A DNA stretch of 64,000 bases, taken from NCBI RefSeq assembly GCF_001661345.1, contig NW_017962920.1, positions 372,001 to 436,000 of the forward strand. Direction: 5' to 3'. Origin of the DNA: Ascoidea rubescens DSM 1968. Lineage: Eukaryota > Ascomycota > Saccharomycetes > Ascoideales > Ascoideaceae. Made by a program: the position numbers and the translations under genes. This document shows, piece after piece, positions 51,054 through 59,945 of this stretch (its first letter is position 1; every line of letters begins with the position of its first letter). The notes under the pieces were generated by a model that was not told the DNA's origin, made no database searches, and saw nothing but the letters and a program-made list of their open reading frames with translations.

Positions 51054-52700
51054 ATGTCTGTTATTGGAATCGCTTTTGGTAATTCTACTTCCTCCATTGC
51101 TGTTTCTACTGCTGAGGGCAAGGTCGAGGTCATAGCCAACCCTGATGGGGAGCGTGCCATTCCCTCAGCTCTATCCTATGTTGCTGGTGACGAGTACCAT
51201 GGTGGACAGGCCATTGCCCAGTTGATCAGCAACCCCAAAAACACCATAACCAACTTTCGTGACTTTATTGGCGTTTCCTTTGAGAAAATAGATCCCACTG
51301 TCTGCGAGTCCTCCTCCAAACCCATAAATCTTGATGGCAAGGTGGGCTTCAGAATTTCCAAAAATGGGCAAGAAGAAGAGACTTTGTCCATAGACGAGGT
51401 TGTCACCAGACACTTGAGGGCTCTTAAATTGGCTGCTGAAGACTACATTGGCGAAGAAGTTGAGGGTGTTGTGATGACAATTCCCACCAACTTCACTGAA
51501 CAACAAAAAGCTGCCTTAAAGGCTGCCAGCAAGAAAGCCGGCTTGGATATTTTGCAATTTATCAATGAGCCAAGTGCTGCTTTATTAGCTCATGTTTCTG
51601 CCAACGATTCCTTGAAAGAAGACAAATTGTACGTGGTTGGTGATTTTGGTAATATCAGATCTGACGCTGCTGTCATTGCTGTTAGAGGTGGCATTATGAC
51701 CATTTTAGCTACTTCCCATGACGAACTAGGAGGAGAAAAATTAGATGCTGCTTTGATGGAATTTTTCAGCAAAGAATTTGAAAAAAAATATAAAGTTAAC
51801 CCAAGAAAAACCACCAAATCTTTGGCCAAACTAAAAGACGCTTGTGCTACTGCAAAAAAGACCTTGTCCAACGTTCAAACTGCCACTATTTCAATAGATG
51901 CTTTGGCTGAAGGCTTTGATCTCAATTCAAGCATCAATAGATTGCGTTTTGAACTAGTAGGTCGTAACGTCTTTTCTCAAATGACTACATTTATTGAATC
52001 TGTTGTCAAGAAAGCCGGTTATGATCGTTTATATATTGATGAAGTATTATTAGTTGGTGGTACTTCTTTTGCTCCAAAATTAGCTGCAAACTTGGAAGCT
52101 GTTTTTCCTGAGACCACAAAAATCATTTCTCCAGCAACTGCAAAGGCTATTGATCCAACTCAATTAATTGCTCGTGGTGCTGCTCTACAAGCCTCGATGG
52201 TTGAATCCTTTGATGAATCTGAAATCAATGAATCTTTACAACCAATTGTTCTCAACACATTGCATTTACCAAATTCTGTTGGTATCTTGGATAGCAAAGA
52301 TATCTTCCACCCAATTTTGTTAGCTGAAACCGCTGTGCCTATTCGTAAATCATTAAAATTGAAAGTTGGCAAAAAGGGCAATTATTCAATCAACATTGTC
52401 GAAGCTAATTCCCACATCAAAGAAACCACTGTGGAAGCAGCTGCTAAAGAAGAAAAACCAAAGGACCAAGAAGATGATGATGAATCTGACTGGTCAGATG
52501 AAGATGATGAGCCCGAAATACTTAGAGAAAGGGTTTATGTTACCAAAAAGAAATTAGTTGAAATAGCTTTCAACACTTCTGACGATAATTCCACTATTGA
52601 AGTGACTCTAAACGTTGTAAAAGATGGTAAATTACAAGTGTTTGTAAGAGAAGATAAAATAGCCTCAATTCCCGTAAAAGCTGAAGTGCTTGCTCAATAG
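51054..52700 (+). CDS. SSZ1: SSZ1, Hsp70-like subunit of the ribosome-associated complex
   Basis: Atypical Hsp70 that forms the ribosome-associated complex with zuotin and stimulates Ssb chaperones on nascent chains. The 548-residue product (yeast 538) starts SVIGIAFGNSTSSIAVSTAE. It keeps the Hsp70 nucleotide-binding fold (FINEPSAALLAH, VVGDFGNIRSDAAVIAVRGG, VLLVGGTSFAPKLAANLE) to about residue 385. The substrate-binding part is short, as in the family, and contains an acidic insert DDDESDWSDEDDEPEI at about 469-484. Codon use is more biased and GC-richer than in neighbours (few rare codons, no CTG seen), consistent with high expression. Confidence 0.96.
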   Translation: MSVIGIAFGNSTSSIAVSTAEGKVEVIANPDGERAIPSALSYVAGDEYHGGQAIAQLISNPKNTITNFRDFIGVSFEKIDPTVCESSSKPINLDGKVGFRISKNGQEEETLSIDEVVTRHLRALKLAAEDYIGEEVEGVVMTIPTNFTEQQKAALKAASKKAGLDILQFINEPSAALLAHVSANDSLKEDKLYVVGDFGNIRSDAAVIAVRGGIMTILATSHDELGGEKLDAALMEFFSKEFEKKYKVNPRKTTKSLAKLKDACATAKKTLSNVQTATISIDALAEGFDLNSSINRLRFELVGRNVFSQMTTFIESVVKKAGYDRLYIDEVLLVGGTSFAPKLAANLEAVFPETTKIISPATAKAIDPTQLIARGAALQASMVESFDESEINESLQPIVLNTLHLPNSVGILDSKDIFHPILLAETAVPIRKSLKLKVGKKGNYSINIVEANSHIKETTVEAAAKEEKPKDQEDDDESDWSDEDDEPEILRERVYVTKKKLVEIAFNTSDDNSTIEVTLNVVKDGKLQVFVREDKIASIPVKAEVLAQ

Positions 52701-52874
52701 TTTATTTTAATAGAGTAAAAAAAATTAAAAAATGAATACAAATCTCAATTATAGATTTATAATTTTAATCTTGAAAAGTTTCGAACATTAACAATTTTTC
52801 TAATTATATAGTATAATATAAAAGAGCTCATAAGAGTCGACAAAAGATAAATGCACTTTTGTTTATTTTTTTGG

Positions 52875-54024
52875 TTACTTGTCTAATTCAATAGAATTTG
52901 TCTCATTTTTTTTTATAAAAGCATTTTTATTACTATTATCATTATTATAATTTCCCTTTTTTATATTTACTTTATCGTTTTCAAATGATAAAGAATTTCC
53001 GTTTCGTTTACTGTTTTCTTCCAACCTCAATTTACTAATTTCAATGGCTAAGTTTTCAATTGAGGTTCTTAAATTTGCAAGCTCGATTAACAACTTAAAT
53101 TCTTCAATAAAAAATTTTTGAGATTGTTTTAATGGATAAGCTGCTAATGCACCACCAAACATATTAATACCATTGCTTTTGTCAATTTTCTTTTTCATTT
53201 TTTTCGTTTTCTCGTTCTTTTTAATGGTTTCTTCTTGAATAGGCTCTTTATGGAAAGGAGATTCATCGGAATTTCCATCATCTGTTTCTGTTTCCACTTT
53301 TTTACTTTGGTTTAAATTAGCCACATTTCTCTTTCTTAAGTTTGATTCATTTAAGTTATGTTGTTCTGTTAATTTGTCATCTAAACCAATTGATTCAACA
53401 TTATCTATTGGTGTTTCCTTTTCTTTAATTAAAAAATTAACTTGCTTTTCCTGTGTTAAGTTCATGACACTATATTGTATTCAAGACGATTAGTAAAAAA
53501 GAAATCATGCTTCATAAAATTAACAAAAAAAAAGAGTAATTTTTTGAGGTTTTAACTTACACAATATATTTTGGTTCCCTATCTCTCATATCCCAGTATA
53601 ATTGACTATATCTTTTAGAAATTCCACCAAAATTGACATAATTGGCTCTTGCTAGGTTTATAAAACCCATTGATGAGGATTTATCGATTTCTAGAGTTAA
53701 ATCATATAGCTTGGACAATAAGTTTAAGTATTCTATAATCTTTTGATCAATTGGATTATAAGTGATTTTTTCACTGGCTGTATTGATCGATGATAAAATA
53801 TCTATATCCTCATCATCATCTTTATCGATATTGATATTATTTTCTGTATTTTTATTATCTTGGTTATTGTCATTAACTGATTTCACTTGACTCTTTAAAT
53901 CTCCATTATTTTTGCTTTTCTTCTGATCATCAGTTGGTGATTCATCCAAGTACTCCAATTGGGATCTATCCACCAACTTCAATGAACCAAACAAGTCTAC
54001 TATTGTTTTTTCTTTAACTGCCAT
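52875..54024 (-). CDS. VMA22: VMA22, V-ATPase assembly factor, two exons
   Basis: ER factor (CCDC115 family) that works with Vma12 and Vma21 to assemble the V0 sector of the vacuolar proton pump. Exon 1 is 54024-53561 and ends in MGFINLARANYVNFGGI and YSQLYWDMRDREPKYI. The intron is 53560-53470 (91 bases), donor GTAAGT, branch TACTAAT, acceptor ATATAG. Exon 2 is 53469-52875 and carries INMFGGALAAYPLKQSQKFF followed by a helix (LANLRTSIENLAIEISKL). Both parts match yeast Vma22 (YIQLSRSNYYN, MFGGVLSVPSSLRQSQ) as recalled; neither exon alone is the protein. The spliced product is 352 residues against 181, with acidic and Lys-rich linkers added. Confidence 0.88.
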
Positions 54025-54099
54025 TTTGTTATTTCTTTCTCATCTCAAAACCAAAACCAAAATCCATAAAATTCATTCAACGCATAAACTGTGTAAAAT

Positions 54100-54105
54100 C
54101 ACGTG
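54100..54105. promoter_or_regulatory. CACGTG box between VMA22 and BUD21
   Basis: TCACGTGC lies near the middle of the 202-base divergent promoter, a candidate Cbf1/bHLH site. A T-rich tract follows toward BUD21. Confidence 0.4.
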
Positions 54106-54226
54106 CGGTTTTTGTCCAACTTTTTCAAATTTTTTTTTCTTTGAGCAAAATAAAACTTTTGATTGATTTTTCATTAGCAAAACAACAAAAACAATTGAAA
54201 CTTTTTTGCGAATATTTGAAAATAAA

Positions 54227-55060
54227 ATGGATCAAATAACTACAAATAAAGCAATTAAATTGGGCAAGAGTGGAGGTATTCAATTACATTCAGAATTAAA
54301 GATAAGAAACTTTAAAAGGGTGTTTACTGAGCCGAAAGAAACGATTAGAGCAAATCAGAAAATTGATGAAGTAGATGACCAGAAACAAGAAAAAGAAGCT
54401 TATGAAAGTGATAAAACTGATGAAAGCGATGAAAGCGATGAAAGTGATGATGATGCTCCTGAAGAAGACAATATAGGTAGTGGTAAAAAAATAGCTGATA
54501 ATATACTACAAGAACAATTAAAGATAGAAAATGATCAAAAACTGATTTTAAAGGATAAAAGACGATTAATAAATGAAAAATTTAAAAAACAGCAGGAAGA
54601 TAAACAATTAAAGTTGGAAGAAAAAGAGAAGGAAAATAAAAAAAAACTAGTGAGTATAGCATCAATTGACAATGAGATACCAGATTTTTTACCAGAAGAA
54701 TTATTGGAAAGTGCAGCACAATCATCATTGGATATAAATAATGAAATTTCCAAAAAAAAGAAAAATGGCAATTTAGGGAAGAATGATAATAGTAGTAAAA
54801 ATTCGTTTACTGGGAAACATATAAAATTAGATCAAATTGATATTGAAGATCTTAAAAAGATAAAACAAAAAATAAAAGCTAAAAATTTAAAAAAATTAAA
54901 AAAGAGGAATCAGAAAACAATTAAAAGAGGCCCTGTTAAAGTAACGGTGCTATCGAATACAAGAACAAATAATTTAATTGCCCCTTCATCTGAAAAAATA
55001 ATTCAAGAGAAGAATAAATGGCTAAAAAGAAAAGTTTTGGGAAAGTCTGGTAGATTTTAA
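54227..55060 (+). CDS. BUD21: BUD21/UTP16, small-subunit processome protein
   Basis: Component of the U3-containing SSU processome for 18S rRNA processing in the nucleolus. The ATG at 54227 gives MDQITTNKAIKLGKSGG and a 277-residue protein (yeast 214). The frame upstream opens with TTG only. Shared features with yeast Bud21 as recalled are an acidic DESDESDESDDDAPEED near residues 66-82, a LPEELLES helix near 155, a Lys-rich stretch, then KRGPVKVTVLSNTR near 233 and a C-terminal KNKWLKRKVLGKSGRF. A CTG codon at 54542 aligns with Ser of the yeast protein. It is highly charged throughout with no membrane segment. Confidence 0.85.
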   Translation: MDQITTNKAIKLGKSGGIQLHSELKIRNFKRVFTEPKETIRANQKIDEVDDQKQEKEAYESDKTDESDESDESDDDAPEEDNIGSGKKIADNILQEQLKIENDQKLILKDKRRLINEKFKKQQEDKQLKLEEKEKENKKKLVSIASIDNEIPDFLPEELLESAAQSSLDINNEISKKKKNGNLGKNDNSSKNSFTGKHIKLDQIDIEDLKKIKQKIKAKNLKKLKKRNQKTIKRGPVKVTVLSNTRTNNLIAPSSEKIIQEKNKWLKRKVLGKSGRF

Positions 55061-55346
55061 GTAGGAATGGAAAAAAATAAGCAAAAAGCACAAAGATTTG
55101 CTAAATATAAAACAATTGATTTTTGAAATATATAAAACAAAGTGATGGAATTAATAATACAAAATGAAATAAGGAGATGATAAAAATGAAGAAGTGAATT
55201 TTTTTTTTAGTTTTTTTTTTCTTGTATAATATGGTATATAATTTATTTTTTTTTTTTCGTTTTTGTTTAAATTCTATAATTCATAGTCCAAAATCTTTTT
55301 AAAGTTATAAGATTGTTTAATTTGATTACATTACTTTTTTGAATGA
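55061..55346. terminator. Convergent 3' region of BUD21 and the ZIP transporter
   Basis: Long T runs (55200-55260) and AT-rich DNA between two converging genes. No gene seen. Confidence 0.5.
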
Positions 55347-56550
55347 TTATTCTTTAATAAGTGTAGCTATCATTGGTAATAACATACCTGCAATACTTAT
55401 GGAAACATCTGTTAAGGAAATATTTTGGTTTTCATCAGTCATTGTTGTATCAGTTCCGGCACTTGAAGGATTGTTATTATGGTTGGTTTCATGAATATCA
55501 TGGTTATTATTGGAAGTAAATTCTTGCATTACATGAACAGCGACATAGAGAAACGTTCCGCCGCTAAATAATAGTAATAAACCAGTCCACCAAGCGATTG
55601 AAGTTTGATTATTATTACCCAAGAAGATTATGGTAATGTAAGTTAAAAAGGCGCCAAATGGAGCAGCGATAGCAAAACACGTTAGATTGATTTTAATTTG
55701 GAAATTTGATATATCTGATCTCAATAAAACAGATGTTAGCGCAAAAGCAGCAGGAAACTTGTGAATCATAATAGCTAGGAAAACAATGATTTCTAAAGTT
55801 GTATTGGTTGTTGCAATTGATGAGCCAAGGGCTATACCATCAGCTATTGAATGTATGACTAAACCCAAAGTGGTGGAGGAACTCAATAAGGATTTTATGT
55901 AAATTATCGGATTCAAATATTTTTTCACAAATGAAGCTGAAAATTCAACCTCAGAAGGAATGATATAATTTGAAAAATCGCTATGATTGGTTATCGAAGA
56001 ATTGTTATTAGAAAGCACAGTGGTTCTTTCAATTGGGATAGCATTAGTGTGTAAATCGATATTTATATCATGAATATTAAAATCACCATTGTTCACTGAA
56101 ACATATTGAGGAGATTTATGTGATTTCAAAATCAATTGAAAATTATCAATCAAGTACATCAACATGAACCCAAACAAAAGCATGATTCCAACATAAAATG
56201 AGTTTCCCTTTACGGCTGTATTGGAGTCAGAATCATCAGAAATTGTTGACAAGTATAAAGTGTTAACACCTTCGGGGATGATGATGAGTAGCGCAGTTCC
56301 AATTAAAATACCCATTCCAAATATAGATATCGATCTGATCCTCGAGGGCGATAGTTTGATTGACAAAGGTAAAATACCAGCAATGAAGGCACTACAACGA
56401 AGCAAATGTCAAGTAGAGGAGAGCATGTTAGAACAGGTCTGGTTATGGATGCAAATGTAATGCCAAATCCCATGTAAATGAATCAAACCACCAAACATAC
56501 GCAATACCCATGAGGGCGGACAGAAGCACCAACGTAAGAAAACCGTGCAT
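55347..56550 (-). CDS. ATX2: ATX2/ZIP9-type metal transporter, two exons
   Basis: ZIP-family transporter; yeast Atx2 controls Golgi manganese. Exon 1 is 56550-56501 and encodes MHGFLTLVLLSALMGI. The intron is 56500-56392 (109 bases), donor GTATGT, branch TTCTAAC, acceptor TTGTAG. Exon 2 is 56391-55347 and continues AAFIAGILPLSIKL at the junction. The exon 2 frame alone opens only with TTG, and joining completes the first membrane helix. Conserved ZIP helices follow: MGILIGTALLIIIPEGV, then HSIADGIALGSS (about 197-208) and HKFPAAFALTSVLL (about 224-237), with metal-binding His residues. The product is 364 residues with about eight membrane segments and a His/Asn-rich loop near the C-terminus. 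The symbol is by family resemblance. Confidence 0.82.
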
Positions 56551-56599
56551 CTCGAGCAATATCGCAGTGAAAACAGAGCTCCAGCTAACACTCTCCACC

Positions 56600-56770
56600 G
56601 GTAATGAACAGCAATAACCTCCACTCTCAAAGGTGGTATTATATTGCCTGTCAAAAACGGCAGCGCCCAAACCTTATTTGGGCCTGCGCCAGCTGTGTGG
56701 GTCGTCTTTTTGTACCAGGAAGCAGAAGCAGCAGAAGCAGCAGAAATAGCAGAAGTAGAAGAAGTACACT
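56600..56770. other. Moderately GC-rich promoter segment with AGCAGAAG repeats
   Basis: This lies between the divergent ZIP transporter and HPPD genes. AAGCAG/CAGAAG units run from about 56719 to 56765. Overlapping short frames on both strands are not credible. Confidence 0.4.
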
Positions 56771-56825
56771 GGTTTTGTGCGGCTGTTCCACAAAAGCAAA
56801 GAAGCCATCGGTCCATGAAAAGCCA

Positions 56826-56834
56826 TATATAAAA
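56826..56834 (+). promoter_or_regulatory. TATA box of the HPPD gene
   Basis: TATATAAAA lies about 200 bases upstream of the HPPD ATG, in the right orientation and followed by pyrimidine-rich sequence, as in regulated yeast promoters. Confidence 0.55.
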
Positions 56835-57033
56835 GGTCTTTTCAACGATTGAGAGTTCTTCCTTTTTTTCCTTTATCTCATCACCTTGGATTTTTATTTC
56901 TGCTGCTAATCTGAAAATATCTTGCTTTCTATATTCTTCAAACTTAGCTCATAAAATATTATAAAAAAATAAGACCAAAGTTCTTATAGTTCAAATTCTT
57001 CATAAAGTTTACTACTCTCGTTTTCGCTGAAAA

Positions 57034-58848
57034 ATGTCTTCTGCTGATAATCTCAACAACATGGAAAGTAACCAAAACACTATTGATTCACTAAATGATT
57101 TCCTTAGTAACCCCCAAACAGTTCAATTAAACCTAGGCTTGCAATCTCCAGTTAAGCCAAATATCCAGGTCTCCGATACTGCTTCTTCCGATGTTTATTT
57201 CAATGCCGCTGATGAGTATAGCTTCAATAACACAGAATCAGACTCAACTTTAACTTCCTTCAATTTGCTTTCAACCTCAAATTCACCAATGGGTTTCAAT
57301 AACTCGCCTGCAACAGAAAATTTAGTCACAAATAAAGTAACTGACACCATCAATAGCAATGAAAATAACATCAACAATAAACTCAGCAACAAATCCAGCA
57401 ACAAACCTTATCAAAAGAATGTGGTTAAAACAAACATTGAGACATACAATAAAATGAACAATAATTTTAATTCTCTAAATCAACCAACTACTCCAACTTC
57501 TTTAACAAGTCCAGATAGCTCAGCTCACGTCAATGGAGTTGCTAATAGTATATCAAAATTCTCAAAAATGCTTATTAGCTCTACTGGTTCAATCAAATCA
57601 AAAGCTGCTAATAATTGGAAAACCAAAAGATCTGCTGATTACGATTTATTACCTGTTCCTTTGATAAAAAATTCTTCATATGTTGGTTATCATCATGTAA
57701 CTTGGTACGTCTCTAACGCAAAACATTGGGCTACTTATTTTGTTCATATCCTAGGTTTCAATCATATTGCCTATAAAGGCCTAGAAACTGGTTCCAGGAA
57801 TATAACTGCTCATGTTGTATCAAATAATCAGGTTATCTTTCAATTTATATCCCCATTAAGAAATGATAATGCTGAATCAAAAAAAATTTGGAAACATATC
57901 CTAAAACATGGTGATGCTGTTAAAGATGTCGCTTTTAAAGTCGATAATCTTAAAGAGCTATACAAAGTAGCAATCGGTTCTGGTGCTAAAAGTTTAATGA
58001 GTCCAACTGAACTCCAAGATGATTCTAATAACGATTATTCAATTTTAATGGCTCAAATTAAAGTATTTAATGGTGACACAACTCATACTTTGATTGAATT
58101 TCCAAACATCCCACAAACTGAATCAAATAATCAAGTCTTCTTACCTGGTTATAAAAATACAACAAATAGTAAAAGATTTAACTTTTTCAATTCAGAATCA
58201 ATTCAGTCTTTACCACAAATTCATTTTGAAAAAATTGATCATTGCGTTCAAAACCAAGGTTGGTATGAAATGAATAAATCTTGTCAATTTTATGCTAAAG
58301 TATTCGGCTTTCATAGATTTTGGTCTGTTGATGAAAAAGATATTAGTACTGAATTTTCTTCTTTAAGATCAATTGTAATGGCTTCAGAAAATGAAGCAAT
58401 TAAAATTCCAATTAATGAGCCAGCAAAGGGTAAATGTAAATCACAAATTGAAGAATTTCTAGATTATTACGATGGGCCGGGTATTCAACATATTGCTTTA
58501 TTAACTAATGATATAATTTCCACTGTTAAAGCAATGAAACAAAGAGGTGCAGAATTTATTAATGTTCCCGAAATTTATTATGATTTCCTAAAGGAAAGAT
58601 TGAAAGATAATGGTCCCAACATTCTGGAATCAATGGATGAAATTAAAAAGCAAGGCATATTAGTTGATTTTGATGAAAATGGTTATTTATTACAATTATT
58701 CACTAAACCATTAGGTGATAGACCAACTATTTTCTTAGAAATTATCCAACGTAATAATCATAACGGATTTGGTGCTGGTAATTTTAAAGCTTTATTTGAA
58801 ACAATAGAGGCAGAGCAAAAACTAAGGGGAAATCTAGAGAAAACTTAA
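57034..58848 (+). CDS. 4-hydroxyphenylpyruvate dioxygenase with a long N-terminal extension
   Basis: HPPD converts 4-hydroxyphenylpyruvate to homogentisate in tyrosine catabolism. The enzyme part starts near residue 219 (YHHVTWYVSNAKHWATYF) and runs to the end. The iron ligands are visible: His in IDHCVQNQG (about 402), His in GIQHIALLTND (about 484) and Glu in FLEIIQRNNHNGFGAGNF (about 569). The C-terminal helix FGAGNFKALFETIEAEQ is typical. Normal fungal HPPDs are about 390-430 residues; this one is 604 because of about 205 Asn/Ser-rich residues before the fold, in the same exon and with no visible targeting signal. Internal ATGs exist (for example near residue 181, KMLISSTGS), so a shorter form is possible. 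S. cerevisiae lacks this enzyme. Confidence 0.93.
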   Translation: MSSADNLNNMESNQNTIDSLNDFLSNPQTVQLNLGLQSPVKPNIQVSDTASSDVYFNAADEYSFNNTESDSTLTSFNLLSTSNSPMGFNNSPATENLVTNKVTDTINSNENNINNKLSNKSSNKPYQKNVVKTNIETYNKMNNNFNSLNQPTTPTSLTSPDSSAHVNGVANSISKFSKMLISSTGSIKSKAANNWKTKRSADYDLLPVPLIKNSSYVGYHHVTWYVSNAKHWATYFVHILGFNHIAYKGLETGSRNITAHVVSNNQVIFQFISPLRNDNAESKKIWKHILKHGDAVKDVAFKVDNLKELYKVAIGSGAKSLMSPTELQDDSNNDYSILMAQIKVFNGDTTHTLIEFPNIPQTESNNQVFLPGYKNTTNSKRFNFFNSESIQSLPQIHFEKIDHCVQNQGWYEMNKSCQFYAKVFGFHRFWSVDEKDISTEFSSLRSIVMASENEAIKIPINEPAKGKCKSQIEEFLDYYDGPGIQHIALLTNDIISTVKAMKQRGAEFINVPEIYYDFLKERLKDNGPNILESMDEIKKQGILVDFDENGYLLQLFTKPLGDRPTIFLEIIQRNNHNGFGAGNFKALFETIEAEQKLRGNLEKT

Positions 58849-59945
58849 CCTTTAAATTTTATGTTTCTTATGTTTCCTAAGTTATTAACTGACTAAATTA
58901 ATAGGCTGATAAATTGATAGACTAATAAACTGGGAAACAACAAGACCAAAAGATGAAATAAAAAATAATCAGAAAAAAACCCAGAAAATTGTTGGTGGAA
59001 ATGAGGATGAGTCAAAAATTGATAAAAAAAATTTAAAGTTGATTTATATGCTTTTGATTCTATTAACCTTATAACTTGGTTTTTTCCTTTTTTTTCAATA
59101 GCTAAAAAGAAGTTAAGAGTTAGATAGTGTTTTTGATATTAACAGTTTGTTCAATTTAATTGGAAATTAGGATTTTATTAAATGAAAGTTGTCTTTTTTA
59201 TACCAAAGTTAACCTTAATGATTATTAATTAATGAAATCTATCAAACTACTGGTAGTGAATGATTTAATGATTTTAGTTATTATAAATAATAATTTTTTT
59301 TTAATTTCCCTTTTTTTTCATAATTTGACAACAAAGTAATAAAAGTTTATGTTTGAAATATATAAAAAAGAAATTTAGTTTGTAGATGATGCAAAAAAAC
59401 AAGTGATGAAATAAGGAAAAAACAGACAAAAGAGAGATGAAGGGGACGATTAACAAAAATAATAAAATTAAACAAAAAAAAATAAAGTATAAAAGAAATA
59501 AAGAAATAAGAAAAAGAAATGTATTCATATTTAGAGATAAAGATAAAAGGAATTAAAAGAAAAACTAGAAGAAGACGAAGAAAACAAATAACATGGCTAA
59601 GATGAGTAATATGATTAACACGATTATTGTGATTAAATTAAATTAAATTAAGATGATTAAATTTAAGTGTTTTAAAAGTGAATTAAAAAATTGAAAAAAA
59701 AAGAAAAGAAAATATTTTTTATTTTAATTAACATAAAAGTAATGGTTTAAAAATAAAAAGAGAAGGAAAAAAAAAAGAAAAAGATTTGTATTGAAATTTT
59801 TAATAAAATTTGAATAAAATTTGAATAAAATTTTGAATAAAACTTGTGAGATATTTTGTATTGAGATTAGTATTAAAATTAATTTTGAAACTAATAAATA
59901 ATAAATGGTAAATAATAATGCTAATACTAATACTAGTTGATAGTA
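58849..59945. other. AT-rich convergent intergenic region
   Basis: No supported gene. It contains poly-A/T runs and repeated AATAAAATTTG units (about 59800-59845). It must hold the 3' ends of both flanking genes. Confidence 0.5.

Noticed and set aside
56392-56405. ZIP transporter starting directly at 56405
   Set aside because: That codon is TTG and the frame would lack the first half of its first membrane helix; the two-exon model restores both.
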